From assembly GCA_002173415.2 (NCBI GenBank), contig NHNK02000005.1, forward strand, positions 1 to 64,000: a DNA stretch of 64,000 bases, given 5' to 3'. Positions 26,509 to 35,833 of the stretch are shown piece after piece. The notes below the pieces were generated by a model. It was given only the letters and a program-made list of their open reading frames with translations, searched no databases and was not told the origin of the DNA. Each line of letters begins with the position of its first letter. The stretch's first letter is position 1. The position numbers were made by a program, and so were the translations under genes. Source of the DNA: Marinomonas agarivorans. Its GTDB lineage: Bacteria; Pseudomonadota; Gammaproteobacteria; Pseudomonadales; Marinomonadaceae.

Positions 26509-26889
26509 TTAATCTGTTTGAACTGGAATGGTATTCGTTGTTCGATCGATTGAATTGTCTTCATTTAAGTAAACAAGCGATGGCTTGAAGCCATCGGCTT
26601 CACTTTCTTCCATTGTCCCATAGGCTGCAATAATGATGCGATCACCCACTTGAACGCGTCTAGCCGCGGCGCCATTCATGGAAATTGTGCCAGAGCCTGC
26701 TTCGGCAAGAATGACATAGGTGTGAAAACGTTCGCCATTGCTGACATTGTAAATATCAATTTTTTCAAACTCTCTTAAACCAGCAAGTTTTACTAAATCA
26801 CTATCAATGGCACAGGAGCCGTCATACCACAACTCGGCTTGAGTAACGCAAGCCATGTGTAACTTGCCTTTAAGTAATGTAATTTGCAT
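26509..26889 (-). CDS. panD: Aspartate 1-decarboxylase
   Basis: PanD makes beta-alanine for pantothenate and coenzyme A. It is made as a proenzyme that cleaves itself between Gly24 and Ser25 in [10 protein letters not shown] to form the pyruvoyl cofactor. The 126-residue protein begins [20 protein letters not shown] and has the family's [20 protein letters not shown]. panB and panC are not in this window. The gene converges with the VOC-family gene. Confidence 0.96.
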   Translation of the reverse strand: MQITLLKGKLHMACVTQAELWYDGSCAIDSDLVKLAGLREFEKIDIYNVSNGERFHTYVILAEAGSGTISMNGAAARRVQVGDRIIIAAYGTMEESEADGFKPSLVYLNEDNSIDRTTNTIPVQTD

Positions 26890-26947
26890 TAGAATTTTCT
26901 CTGTAAACTGTCTCTAAATTGTCTGTACAGACTGTTTTGCAATCTGA

Positions 26948-27328
26948 TTAGTTCCAAATAAATGGACCTTCTTCGTATTTGTTAATGCGCCACCACAAAT
27001 CTGGGTCTTCATCGCTGTCTTCTTGCCAGCCGGAGTGACAACAACGTACTTCGCAATCTAACGTTGCGAATGCGTTTCTAGCACAATCAATATCTGTCTT
27101 CCATGGCGTTTGATCTGAATTGATCCAAACTGAAGTAAAGCGTTTACCGCCTGCTTGCTCTAGAATTTGAGCATCAATCTGATGATGTTGATTAGCCAAT
27201 GTCAATTGCAGTAAATCCGCATCAACCTGCTTTTGGCTGATTATACTAAAGTGCTGCTTTAGCCAGTCAAGTATTCTATCAGTGGGACAAGAAAGTAGAT
27301 ATATCTCAATATCAGGCTGTGCCATCAT
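26948..27328 (-). CDS. Conserved hypothetical protein
   Basis: The 126-residue product is not assigned to a function. It starts with a beta-alpha unit (IEIYLLSCPTDRILDWLKQHF). It ends with a distinctive SGWQEDSDEDPDLWWRINKYEEGPFIW motif, which I recall from pseudomonad hypothetical proteins; that recollection is not checked. It is cytosolic by composition. The ATG begins immediately after the stop of the upstream 90-residue membrane protein, so they are translationally linked, in the order dapE, membrane protein, this gene, panD. Confidence 0.65.
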   Translation of the reverse strand: MMAQPDIEIYLLSCPTDRILDWLKQHFSIISQKQVDADLLQLTLANQHHQIDAQILEQAGGKRFTSVWINSDQTPWKTDIDCARNAFATLDCEVRCCHSGWQEDSDEDPDLWWRINKYEEGPFIWN

Positions 27329-27601
27329 TTAATCCTTAGTATTGATAATATGATATAGGCGGAAAATACTCATAGACAAGTAACCTACTAATGCCACTAA
27401 AACGCCTATTCCAGCAATAATAATGCCCAATGTTGCCATGAGTTCTTGCTGAATCGACTCAACAATAACCCGTTCAGAAAGTATCAAAATCAGGCTACCA
27501 AATAAAAAAATTAGCCCTCCTTGTAATAGGCGAGCAAAGGCCAATTTAGGATTATTGCCTAACTTGAGCGCTAATTTGTGCAGCTTGTTTTTTAGTTTCA
27601 T
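27329..27601 (-). CDS. Small two-helix membrane protein of unknown function
   Basis: The 90-residue product has a basic N-terminus (MKLKNKLHKLALKLGNN) and two hydrophobic helices (about 27-43 and 55-78), with a short polar hairpin between them. No family is recognised. The gene is 11 bp downstream of dapE, and the next gene begins at the base after its stop. This suggests one operon, dapE to the conserved hypothetical gene. A role in the envelope is possible but unsupported. Confidence 0.6.
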   Translation of the reverse strand: MKLKNKLHKLALKLGNNPKLAFARLLQGGLIFLFGSLILILSERVIVESIQQELMATLGIIIAGIGVLVALVGYLSMSIFRLYHIINTKD

Positions 27602-27612
27602 GGCCTAAAATG

Positions 27613-28767
27613 TTATTTTGTTAACGTATTATTAAGAAATAGGTTTTCCAATGTTCTCTGATAAATAATAGCTAATTGATTGAGACTTTCTGCTTCAACA
27701 GATTCATTTACCTGATGAATGGTGGCATTAACAGGGCCTAGTTCAACCACCTGAGTTCCAAGTTTCGCAATAAAGCGACCATCAGAGGTGCCACCTGAAG
27801 TGGATAACTCAGGAGTAATATTCGCAGTCTGTTCTACAGCGAGAGTAATGGCATCCACTAATTTTCCCGGGCGAGTTAAAAACGGCTCACCGTTGTAAGT
27901 CCATTGGATGTCATAGTTAAGCTGGTGTTTGTCTAAAACCTGAATGATTTTTTCTTTAATCGCTGCAAAATTTAATTCAGAAGAGAAGCGAAGGTTAAAT
28001 TGGGTATGCAACGTACCAGGCACGACATTGGTAGCACCAGTACCAGCATTGATGTTTGATACTTGAAAACTGGTTGGAGGAAAAAACTCATTACCATCAT
28101 CCCAATGAGTGTTTGTTAATTCAGTAATTGCCGGCACTGATAAATGGATGGGATTAATGGCTAAGTGTGGGTAAGCTACATGGCCTTGTTTTCCATAGAT
28201 AGTGAGGTCTCCGCTGAATGAACCTCGGCGCCCATTTTTTATAATGTCTCCCAATGTATTAGTACTTGATGGCTCACCAACAATACACCAATCCACCTTT
28301 TCACCGCGCTCCATAAGCTTGTCGACAACACGAGTTGTACCGTCAACAAAAGGGCCTTCTTCATCACTGGTAATAAGAAAGGATATTTGTCCATCATGAT
28401 CAGGATTAGCTAAGACAAACTCTTCAACAGCAGTGATCATAGCCGCTAGACTGCCTTTCATATCCGCGGCTCCGCGTCCGTATAAGTAACCATCAATAAT
28501 CTGAGGTGAAAAAGGTGGAACTTTCCAATTAGCTTCTGGACCTGTAGGAACAACATCTGTGTGTCCAGCAAAACAAATGTTAGGGCCACTTTTTCCGCGC
28601 TTAGCGTAAAAGTTTTTGACATCGCCAAATGGCATTTTTTCTACGGAAAAGCCGATTTTTTCGAGTCGTTTGATCATGACATCCTGACAGCCTGCATCTT
28701 CAGGTGTCACCGATGGTCGAGATATTAAGTCAAATGCCAGTTCTAAAGTAGGAGATAAAAGAGTCAT
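27613..28767 (-). CDS. dapE: Succinyl-diaminopimelate desuccinylase
   Basis: DapE removes succinate from N-succinyl-LL-diaminopimelate in lysine and peptidoglycan precursor synthesis. The 384-residue zinc enzyme has [11 protein letters not shown] (His69), [14 protein letters not shown] (Asp102), and TSDEEGP with the catalytic glutamate (Glu135-Glu136). The dimerisation domain lies in the middle. It shares the pathway with dapD and dapC, encoded 1-4 kb away on the same strand. Divergent from the small lipoprotein gene. Confidence 0.96.
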   Translation of the reverse strand: MTLLSPTLELAFDLISRPSVTPEDAGCQDVMIKRLEKIGFSVEKMPFGDVKNFYAKRGKSGPNICFAGHTDVVPTGPEANWKVPPFSPQIIDGYLYGRGAADMKGSLAAMITAVEEFVLANPDHDGQISFLITSDEEGPFVDGTTRVVDKLMERGEKVDWCIVGEPSSTNTLGDIIKNGRRGSFSGDLTIYGKQGHVAYPHLAINPIHLSVPAITELTNTHWDDGNEFFPPTSFQVSNINAGTGATNVVPGTLHTQFNLRFSSELNFAAIKEKIIQVLDKHQLNYDIQWTYNGEPFLTRPGKLVDAITLAVEQTANITPELSTSGGTSDGRFIAKLGTQVVELGPVNATIHQVNESVEAESLNQLAIIYQRTLENLFLNNTLTK

Positions 28768-28856
28768 TGAGTACCTTTACTTTACCTTGTGTTGGTGTTT
28801 TTGCTATCTTTAGACTTATTTTACGATTAAGCCATTTCGTTAATGGAGAATTTATA

Positions 28857-29102
28857 ATGAAGTCTGCTTGTGTTTTGTTTTGTGCCGTATTTTTATTAGC
28901 GGCTTGTAACCCATATGGCGTTAATTCGCAGTCGCAATATAGTCGTAGTACCGGTGCTCAAAACCAGTATGTGCCAGTAATTATCTCTGATGATGAAGGT
29001 TCTAACTCGATCCCAGCGGTGACATTGTGTACGAGAGAGCCTTACGCCAGTTATTCAAACACACCAGATCACTGTAACTCTGCTCCCATTATACTACCTT
29101 AA
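28857..29102 (+). CDS. Small lipoprotein of unknown function
   Basis: The 81-residue precursor begins MKSACVLFCAVFLLAACNPYG, a lipoprotein signal peptide with the lipobox LAAC, so the mature protein would start at Cys17. The remaining 65 residues are polar, with two cysteines that could form a disulfide. No family is recognised. The frame is open from 28767, but the ATG at 28857 has a TGGAG ribosome-binding site and gives the signal peptide. It lies alone between dapE (divergent) and the ArsC-like gene (convergent). Confidence 0.7.
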   Translation: MKSACVLFCAVFLLAACNPYGVNSQSQYSRSTGAQNQYVPVIISDDEGSNSIPAVTLCTREPYASYSNTPDHCNSAPIILP

Positions 29103-29114
29103 TATTTCTACTCG

Positions 29115-29152
29115 ATGGGCAAGTGTCATTTTTAATTTGTTCACTTGCCCAT
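29115..29152. repeat. 11-bp inverted repeat between convergent genes
   Basis: ATGGGCAAGTG (29115-29125) pairs perfectly with CACTTGCCCAT (29142-29152) around a 16-base AT-rich loop. It lies just after the lipoprotein stop, facing the end of the ArsC-like gene. Neither side has a T-run, so it is not a classic intrinsic terminator. It may be an mRNA 3' stem or a binding site. Confidence 0.5.
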
Positions 29153-29179
29153 AAAATCACTCTCTATCTAAAGACTTGC

Positions 29180-29527
29180 TTACAAATCAAATAGTTGTCT
29201 ATAAGTGTTTGTATTAAAACCAATAAGTGTCTGCTCGTTATGCACTAAGAAGGGTCGTTTGATAATCGACGGGTTTTCATTAATACAGGCCAAAGCAGCC
29301 TCATTGTTCATATTGGTTTTAGTATCTTCTGGTAGGTTACGCCATGTAGTGCCACGCTTATTGATGACTTGTTCCCAACCAAACTCTGCTAACCACTGTT
29401 TGACTAGCTCTTGGTCAATACCGCTTTTTTTATAATCGTGAAAGTCAAACTCAATAGCGCTTTCTGTTAACCATGCCATGGCTTTTTTCATGGTGTCGCA
29501 ATTTTTTATACCGTAAATTACTGTCAT
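29180..29527 (-). CDS. ArsC/Spx-family protein (YffB type)
   Basis: This thioredoxin-fold protein belongs to the arsenate-reductase-like Spx/YffB family. It begins MTVIYGIKNCDTMKKAMAWL with a single cysteine in the CxxM-type loop, then DYKKSGID and a late IIKRPFLVH, the conserved cis-proline-type segment. YffB is usually next to dapE in gammaproteobacteria and binds glutathione; its physiological role is unsettled. The frame opens at a TTG at 29548, but the ATG at 29527 matches the family start (115 residues). It lies between dapD and dapE on the same strand. Confidence 0.85.
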   Translation of the reverse strand: MTVIYGIKNCDTMKKAMAWLTESAIEFDFHDYKKSGIDQELVKQWLAEFGWEQVINKRGTTWRNLPEDTKTNMNNEAALACINENPSIIKRPFLVHNEQTLIGFNTNTYRQLFDL

Positions 29528-29602
29528 TATTTCTACTCTGTAAGACAAAGTATGTCCTGCTAGGGGAAAAATATAAGCAAGACATACTTTGAAAAAGATT
29601 AG

Positions 29603-30640
29603 TTAGTCGTTGGCATGTAGCTCTGCATTTAGCGCAATGGCTGCTTTGTTGGTTCGACACTCAACGGCGCCAGTTTCAGAGTTACGAATGAAAAGTAAAT
29701 CTGATTTGCCTGATAGCTCTCTACCTTTCACTGTTGCTACCTTATTACCATTTTCATCTCTAACAAGGATTTTTTGACCCGCAGTAATATAAAGGCCTGC
29801 TTCAACAGTGCAGCGATCACCTAAAGCGATGCCAATACCGGCATTGGCGCCAACTAAACACTTCTCACCAACACCGATGACAATATTACCGCCGCCAGAT
29901 AGCGTTCCCATAGTTGAGCAACCTGCACCTAGGTCCGTCCCTTCGCCTATTACCACACCCGCAGAGATACGACCTTCAACCATACTGTTACCTAGTGTAC
30001 CAGCATTAAAGTTACAGAAACCTTCATGCATAACTGTTGTGCCTTCACCTAAGTGTGCGCCTAGACGAATGCGTGCCGCGTTACCAATACGGATACCAGA
30101 AGGAACAACAAAATTAGCCATTTTCGGAAATTTATCAACACTGAATACTTCGATTGTTTTTCCTTCCATACGTGCGCTTAACTGACGATCAGCCAACTCT
30201 CTGACATCAATCGGCCCTTCACTGGTCCAAGCCGTATTAATAAGCAATCCGAACATGCCTGTTAAATCGGTACCATGAGGTCTCACTAAACGGTGAGAGA
30301 TGAGTTGTAGTTTTAAATACACTTCGACAGGATTAGTTGGCGCCAAGTCATTTGCCAATAAGCAGAGAACGATAGGTTGACTTGATGCTTTAAGGCGCGA
30401 AGCGAGTTCGGCTTGTTCTATATTGCCAGCTTTAAGAAGTGCCATATGCAGGCGATTTAGGTCGCTTTCATCTAATATGATTGTGGCATTGTCGCCAGTG
30501 TAATTCGTGCTCTCTAAAATCGCATCAATCATGCTTTTTTCAGGATGAATAACAGGCGTTGGATAGAACACCTCTAGCCATTCATTTTCTTTGTTTGTTG
30601 CGCCAACGCCTAAGCCTAAGGCGAAAAACTGGTTACTCAT
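29603..30640 (-). CDS. dapD: 2,3,4,5-tetrahydropyridine-2,6-dicarboxylate N-succinyltransferase
   Basis: DapD transfers succinate from succinyl-CoA to tetrahydrodipicolinate, opening the succinylase route to diaminopimelate and lysine. The 345-residue protein is of the longer pseudomonad/actinobacterial class rather than the 274-residue enterobacterial one. Its C-terminal half is a left-handed parallel beta-helix of hexapeptide repeats (IRIGNAARIRLGAHLGEGTT and following). SGGGNIVIGVGEKCLVGANAG also matches this class. GGAGATTTCAT before the ATG is a good ribosome-binding site. Confidence 0.94.
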   Translation of the reverse strand: MSNQFFALGLGVGATNKENEWLEVFYPTPVIHPEKSMIDAILESTNYTGDNATIILDESDLNRLHMALLKAGNIEQAELASRLKASSQPIVLCLLANDLAPTNPVEVYLKLQLISHRLVRPHGTDLTGMFGLLINTAWTSEGPIDVRELADRQLSARMEGKTIEVFSVDKFPKMANFVVPSGIRIGNAARIRLGAHLGEGTTVMHEGFCNFNAGTLGNSMVEGRISAGVVIGEGTDLGAGCSTMGTLSGGGNIVIGVGEKCLVGANAGIGIALGDRCTVEAGLYITAGQKILVRDENGNKVATVKGRELSGKSDLLFIRNSETGAVECRTNKAAIALNAELHAND

Positions 30641-30720
30641 ATGAAATCTCCAATAAAAGGTTATATGTAAAATTTGTTTGCGAGTCAGGAGCGTGTCGCC
30701 TGACGCCTAACTAAGAATTG

Positions 30721-30748
30721 TCTTCTATAAATTCTCTTCTATAAATTG
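30721..30748. repeat. Tandem 14-bp duplication at the 3' end of dapC
   Basis: TCTTCTATAAATTC (30721-30734) is followed directly by TCTTCTATAAATTG (30735-30748), 13 of 14 bases identical. The duplication spans the dapC stop codon. Without the extra unit the protein would end ...QFIEDNS instead of ...QFIEENL, so it replaced the last residues without breaking the gene. Confidence 0.7.
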
Positions 30749-31921
30749 TCTAATGCGTTTTGCTGCTTCAACACAGTTGTCAGTGGTTGCTACTAAAGCC
30801 ATGCGCACATGATTTTTTGCTGGATTACTACCATTTATGTCTCGTGCCAAATAACTGCCAGGCAATACTAAAACAGATTGTTGTTGGTACAATTGTTGAC
30901 AAAACAATTCATCGTCCATAGCAAGCTTGGGCCATAGATAAAAACCGGCTTGAGGTTGGTGTATTGGCATAACTGGGCTGAGAATAGCCAAAACAGCGTC
31001 AAACTTTTCTTTATATAAACGCCGATTTTCAATGACATGTTCTTCGTCTTGCCAAGCCTGTACAGATGCCGCTTGATTTTGTAATGACATTGCGCAACCG
31101 TGATAGGTGCGATAGAGCAGAAATGCGCGAATCAAGTTTGCATCGCCCGCTGTGAAGCCAGAACGTAACCCAGGTAGGTTGGAACGTTTTGATAAAGAGT
31201 GAAACACAAGGCAATTCTTATAGTCAGTGTTGCCCAATTGTTGGCAGGCTTCTAATAGCCCTAGCGGTTTCTGGGACTCATCAAAATAGATTTCTGAATA
31301 ACACTCGTCTGCTACCAATACAAAATCAAACTGCCGAGATTTTTCTAGTAGAACTCGGTAGTCTGCCAGTGTGGTGACATAGCCATTTGGATTATTAGGC
31401 GAGCAGATAAAAACAATCTGTGCTTTTTGCCATATGCTATCGCTGACTTGTCGGTAGTCTATTTTGTTATCGCCATCATCTGAGCTGGCAAGGAAATGCA
31501 ATTTTGCCCCCGCTAGTAGCGCAGCACCTTCATAAATTTGATAAAAAGGATTGGGGCTGACGACAAGTGCATCAGGTTGTGAGCTATCGACCAAAGCCTG
31601 AGTGATGGCAAAGAGTGCTTCGCGTGTACCTGTGACAGGCAACACTTGTGTCTCTGAGTCTAAGTTTTCAAGGTTAAAACGCTGCTTTGCCCAGTTCGAA
31701 ATCGCCTTGCGTAGTGCTTCTGTGCCTTTTGTTGCAGGGTATTTTTCTACCCCTTTAATTTGTTCCACTAACGTATCAACAACAAATTGTGGAGCAGGGT
31801 GTTGCGGTTCGCCAACAGTCAGCTTGATCAGTTCTTTTTCTGGGTTCGTTGTTAAGCCTGCTAGTAATTGTGCTAGTTTCTCAAATGGATAAGGGTGTAA
31901 TTTATTAACTAATGGATTCAT
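30725..31921 (-). CDS. dapC: Succinyldiaminopimelate transaminase
   Basis: This class I/II aminotransferase makes N-succinyl-LL-diaminopimelate, the step between DapD and DapE. The start MNPLVNKLHPYPFEKLAQLL is typical of DapC. Also present are ALVVSPNPFYQIYEGAA, CSPNNPNG, ADECYSEIYFD and the pyridoxal lysine in SLSKRSNLPGLRSGF. I choose the ATG at 31921 (398 residues), 10 bases after the glnD stop. An in-frame ATG at 31939 would overlap glnD by 8. The extreme C-terminus was altered by a 14-bp tandem duplication. Confidence 0.93.
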   Translation of the reverse strand: MNPLVNKLHPYPFEKLAQLLAGLTTNPEKELIKLTVGEPQHPAPQFVVDTLVEQIKGVEKYPATKGTEALRKAISNWAKQRFNLENLDSETQVLPVTGTREALFAITQALVDSSQPDALVVSPNPFYQIYEGAALLAGAKLHFLASSDDGDNKIDYRQVSDSIWQKAQIVFICSPNNPNGYVTTLADYRVLLEKSRQFDFVLVADECYSEIYFDESQKPLGLLEACQQLGNTDYKNCLVFHSLSKRSNLPGLRSGFTAGDANLIRAFLLYRTYHGCAMSLQNQAASVQAWQDEEHVIENRRLYKEKFDAVLAILSPVMPIHQPQAGFYLWPKLAMDDELFCQQLYQQQSVLVLPGSYLARDINGSNPAKNHVRMALVATTDNCVEAAKRIRQFIEENL

Positions 31922-31931
31922 GACTATCTCG

Positions 31932-34619
31932 TTAATCATTTACCTGAGAGAAAAGATCAATTTTCTCTTTTAATTGTTGGCATATTTCGGCAATTCTTGT
32001 TTGATCAATAATTAAATCGCCATTCTTTTCAGTAATATAAAATGTATCTTCGACTCGCTCTCCGAGCGTGGCAATCTTAGCCTTGTGGAGCTCAATGTTT
32101 TGGTTCATCAAAAACTGACCAATCATGGCTAATAAACCTGGACGATCTGGCGCAATAACTTCCAACCTAGACCAACTTTCTTCCTCTGTGTTCGTTAAAT
32201 GGACTCGAGCTGGAACATTAAAAATCTTTAGAATTCTGGGGGTATATCTCTGTATAAGACTTTCAAACAAAGAAGGGGCTTCCAACTGTTCGATTAGGGT
32301 TTTTTGGATAAGATCGATTCGGTCAGTATCCAAATATAAGCTGGTGCCAGTGTTGCTGTCATCCATCACAATAAAGGTGTCTAAACTGTAATTTTTGGAC
32401 GTTGTGTGAATTTGAGCGTCAAGAATGGTGAGGCCCAGTTGTTCTAATGTGGCCGCAGTAACAGCAAACAAATGGTCGCTAAGAGGAGCATAAATAAAAA
32501 TTTTGCTGGCCCCAGAAACATTGCGTCCACCTAAAGGAGAGATTGCGACGAGAGGGCCATCAGTATTGTGATTGAGAATTTGCTCAGTATTCCAAGCAAT
32601 TTCCTCACCTGATGCGCGAGTGAAATACTCTTCTTCTATTTCTTCCCAAACACGTTCTGCATCACTAAAGTCGGAGCGTCTTTCAATTAAAATTTCCAAC
32701 GCCCTTTGTTTATGTTCATCGCTTTGCATGGCAGCATCAATAGGAGAGTCAAGGCCACGTCTTAATGCTCGCTTTGTTTCTAGATACAGTTGTCTTAATA
32801 ATGATGCTCGCCAACTATTCCACATAGTTGGGTTTGTTGCATTGATATCTGCCACAGTAAGAATAAACAAGTGATCTAGTCTTTCTTGGGTTTTCACATG
32901 ACGAGCAAATTCAAAAATAATATCAGGATCCGAAATGTCTTTTCTCTGTGCTGTGACGGACATGAATAAATGGTTTTTCACCAACCAAACAATAAGTTCT
33001 GTTTCGTGTTTGGATAAGTGATGCCGTTCACAAAATGCTCTGGCGTCAATGCAACCTAATTCAGAATGATCCCCACCTCTACCTTTGGCAATATCATGAT
33101 AAAGACCTGCAATGTAAAGCACTTCCACTTTTGGGAGGTGCCGAATAGCTTGTGATGAAATTGGGAAGGTTTGTTTATATTCTGGCAACCAGAGGCGACG
33201 CAAGTTCTCGATCAATTGTAATGTATGGGCATCAACCGTATAGATATGAAATAAATCATGCTGCATTTGGCCTATAATTGCAGCAAACTCAGGTAAATAC
33301 TTACCTAGCAAACCTATATGTTTCATGGCTCGCAATTGGGATGTCATCTGATAAGGACTAGCAATGATATCTAAAAAAAGATCCGTGTTAGTTTTATCAT
33401 GACGAAAAGCGTCGTCAACCAAATTCAGATTGTCGCGAATTAATCTCATTGTGTGGGCACGTAAGCCAGTAATGTCATCTCTATTGCCTAAAATTACATA
33501 GGCTTCCAGTAAGGCAGAAGGCGTTTTGGTAAACACGTCAGGGCTGCGTGCTTCAAGTTGCTTATTATGTATCTGAAAGCGCTCGTTAAGGACTTCGATT
33601 TCAGCCTGCTGGTCATTTTCAAGAAATGACTCTTCAAAATGCTGTAGCAGTAAGTCATTCAATTGTTGGATATTCGCAACGCTTTGGTAATAGGTTTGCA
33701 TAAAGCGCTCAACATTACGCTTTAAATTGCCGCCTTCTTCGTGATAGCCGAATACACTGGCTAAACTGCGCTGGTGATCAAATAAAAGCCGATCTTCTTT
33801 GCGTTTTGCCTCACTGTGCAATGCCCAACGAATACGCCAAATATGTGCAACGGCGGTCTTCAATCTATTGTATTCATCTTCAAGTAAAAACCCCTTCGTG
33901 ACTAGCTCACTCAAACGGTTTGCTTGTAAGTGACGTTTTGCGACCCAATCAATTACCTGCATATCACGCAAACCACCGGGGCATTCTTTTAGGTTAGGTT
34001 CTAAGTTGTATGCTGTGTTTTGATACTTATCGTGGCGTTGTTTTTGTTCTGTTATTTTCGCTGTGTAGAAGCGCTTACCATCCCACATTTTGCTAACGTC
34101 GGTTGCGGACTGTAGATCCGTCATCATAGATTCAGCGCCACATAACAACCTTGATTCTAATAGATTGGTAATGACAGTAATGTCTTCCTTTGCCATAGTG
34201 ATGCACTCTTTTAGTGTGCGCACGCTATGGCCAATATCCAGATTAATGTCCCATAAAAAAGTAATAAAGGATTCTAACTTTGCTTGGGTTGCGTCATTGA
34301 CCTGATTAATTAAGATCAATATGTCGATATCAGAATATGGATGCAATTCCCCTCGACCATAACCACCCACAGCAATTAGGCTTATATCTGGTGTGTTACT
34401 TAATCCATGTTGTTGCCATGCAGAGATTAGGATGTCGTCAATGAGAGCCGCCAATCCCTTAACGAGTTTCTCAATCGGGTAGTTTTGGGAAAAAAGCTGG
34501 TTGTAATCGGACTGTTTCTTTTCCAGAAGAACCTTATAAGGCTGAATCGAACAATCTGCTTGGTTTAGTGATTGTCTCTCAGTTTCGGTAAGCAATAACG
34601 AAATATCAGGAAAATTCAT
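31932..34619 (-). CDS. glnD: Bifunctional uridylyltransferase/uridylyl-removing enzyme GlnD
   Basis: GlnD senses glutamine and attaches or removes UMP on PII proteins, controlling nitrogen assimilation. The 895-residue protein has the nucleotidyltransferase motif GGYGRGELHPYSDIDILIL (about 85-103), a GlnD-specific helical linker, an HD domain with YHDIAKGRGGDHSELG for deuridylylation, and two C-terminal ACT domains (APLSDHLFAVTAATLEQLG and VIAPDRPGLLAMIGQFL). Order map-glnD-dapC is conserved in pseudomonad relatives. Confidence 0.97.
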   Translation of the reverse strand: MNFPDISLLLTETERQSLNQADCSIQPYKVLLEKKQSDYNQLFSQNYPIEKLVKGLAALIDDILISAWQQHGLSNTPDISLIAVGGYGRGELHPYSDIDILILINQVNDATQAKLESFITFLWDINLDIGHSVRTLKECITMAKEDITVITNLLESRLLCGAESMMTDLQSATDVSKMWDGKRFYTAKITEQKQRHDKYQNTAYNLEPNLKECPGGLRDMQVIDWVAKRHLQANRLSELVTKGFLLEDEYNRLKTAVAHIWRIRWALHSEAKRKEDRLLFDHQRSLASVFGYHEEGGNLKRNVERFMQTYYQSVANIQQLNDLLLQHFEESFLENDQQAEIEVLNERFQIHNKQLEARSPDVFTKTPSALLEAYVILGNRDDITGLRAHTMRLIRDNLNLVDDAFRHDKTNTDLFLDIIASPYQMTSQLRAMKHIGLLGKYLPEFAAIIGQMQHDLFHIYTVDAHTLQLIENLRRLWLPEYKQTFPISSQAIRHLPKVEVLYIAGLYHDIAKGRGGDHSELGCIDARAFCERHHLSKHETELIVWLVKNHLFMSVTAQRKDISDPDIIFEFARHVKTQERLDHLFILTVADINATNPTMWNSWRASLLRQLYLETKRALRRGLDSPIDAAMQSDEHKQRALEILIERRSDFSDAERVWEEIEEEYFTRASGEEIAWNTEQILNHNTDGPLVAISPLGGRNVSGASKIFIYAPLSDHLFAVTAATLEQLGLTILDAQIHTTSKNYSLDTFIVMDDSNTGTSLYLDTDRIDLIQKTLIEQLEAPSLFESLIQRYTPRILKIFNVPARVHLTNTEEESWSRLEVIAPDRPGLLAMIGQFLMNQNIELHKAKIATLGERVEDTFYITEKNGDLIIDQTRIAEICQQLKEKIDLFSQVND

Positions 34620-34659
34620 ACAACGCCTTATAAAATCTTTGTTAAGAGATGAAAGTTGA

Positions 34660-35517
34660 TCAAATTAATCCAGTTTCTTCTTCACGTAATGTTAATATTT
34701 CAACGCCATCTGCTGTCACTAATAAAGAGTGTTCGTATTGTGCTGAAAGGCGGCCATCTTTGGTCTTGGCAATCCAGTTGTCCTGACCTGAATGCTTAAC
34801 GTCTTTTTTACCTGCATTGATCATAGGCTCAATAGTAAATGTCATACCTTCCTCAAGCACAACGCCAGTACCGGCCACACCATAATGAGGGACTTGAGGC
34901 TCACCGTGAAAGGTTGTTCCTAAGCCATGGCCACAATATTCTTCAACGACAGAGTAGTTATGTTTATGGGCATAAGCGGCAATAGCAGCACCAATATCAC
35001 CAATACGAACACCAGGTTTTACCATTTTAATCGCTAAATATAGGCTTTCTTGGGTGACTCGACATAAACGCTGCACATGTGGAGCGGGTTCTCCAACAAA
35101 AAACATACGACTGGTGTCGCCATAATAGCCATCTTTAATAATAGTGATATCAATGTTAACGACATCGCCTTTTTTTAGCTTTTTATCATTGGGAATACCA
35201 TGACAAATAACATCATTAACCGAGGTGCAAATAGACTTAGGGAAACCGTGATAATCTAATGGTGCAGGTATGGCGCCTTGCTCTTTCACAATATAGTTGT
35301 GAGCAATGATATCTAATTCATTTGTCGTAACACCAGGGACAACGAATGGTAATAGCATGTTTAACACATCAGCAGCCAGCTTGCCTGCTGTGCGCATTCC
35401 TTCAATATCGGCGTGATCTGTAAACTGTGTCGCAGCTGGCTTTGGTGTTGCTTGAGGCACGTCAAGACGCCCATTATAAGTGAGTTCTTGTATTTGTTTT
35501 AAGATTTCGTTGCTCAT
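34660..35517 (-). CDS. map: Methionine aminopeptidase, type I
   Basis: Map removes the N-terminal methionine from new proteins. Metal ligands are visible in NIDITIIKDGYYGDTSRMF, EEYCGHGLGTTFHGEPQVPH, TFTIEPMI and SAQYEHSLLVT. The 285-residue length is about 20 longer than the E. coli enzyme. The first ~30 residues before DIEGMRTAGKLAADVL form a short extra N-terminal segment. It is divergent from rpsB across a 316-bp region, the conserved gammaproteobacterial arrangement. Confidence 0.95.
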   Translation of the reverse strand: MSNEILKQIQELTYNGRLDVPQATPKPAATQFTDHADIEGMRTAGKLAADVLNMLLPFVVPGVTTNELDIIAHNYIVKEQGAIPAPLDYHGFPKSICTSVNDVICHGIPNDKKLKKGDVVNIDITIIKDGYYGDTSRMFFVGEPAPHVQRLCRVTQESLYLAIKMVKPGVRIGDIGAAIAAYAHKHNYSVVEEYCGHGLGTTFHGEPQVPHYGVAGTGVVLEEGMTFTIEPMINAGKKDVKHSGQDNWIAKTKDGRLSAQYEHSLLVTADGVEILTLREEETGLI

Positions 35518-35833
35518 AATTGTGTTTTTGTTCTACAAAACGATGGATAATTTGAATGCGGACATTCTACATGAGATAAGGCTAGCTTCGCCATCAAGGC
35601 ATAAAAAAATAATCAGCCCTTTCGCATTTTTATTGTTTGTGGTATAAAACGCCAGCTTTCAAGAATCTTAACTAATTTTAAGATAAGAAAGTGAATTTTA
35701 TTCATTAATGCTAACGACCTTGCTACAAAATACTAAGGCTTCTAGGGTGCCAAATGATTGCTTTAAATCATAACAAGGCTGGGGTTTTAGGTTGGCAAGT
35801 GATAGTTAACCCAAAATTGTAAGGATTTATATT
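35518..35833. other. Divergent region map/rpsB with the rpsB leader
   Basis: This 316-bp region carries promoters for map (minus) and rpsB-tsf (plus). An extended -10 (35640-35648) would give rpsB a leader of about 180 bases. In other gammaproteobacteria the rpsB leader is the target of S2 autoregulation; the equivalent role here is inference. Possible stems include GGGTT (35782-35786) with AACCC (35808-35812), just before the ribosome-binding site AAGGA. No ORF worth reporting is present. Confidence 0.5.
35640..35648 (+). promoter_or_regulatory. Extended -10 promoter element for rpsB
   Basis: TGGTATAAA is an extended -10 (TGn followed by TATAAA). The -35 region is poor, which extended -10 promoters tolerate. 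A GC-containing stretch (CGCCAGC) follows, similar to growth-rate-controlled promoters. The implied start is about 35655. Confidence 0.45.

Noticed and set aside
29808-30185. 125-codon plus-strand frame inside dapD
   Set aside because: Proline-rich antisense image of the hexapeptide-repeat region, not a gene.
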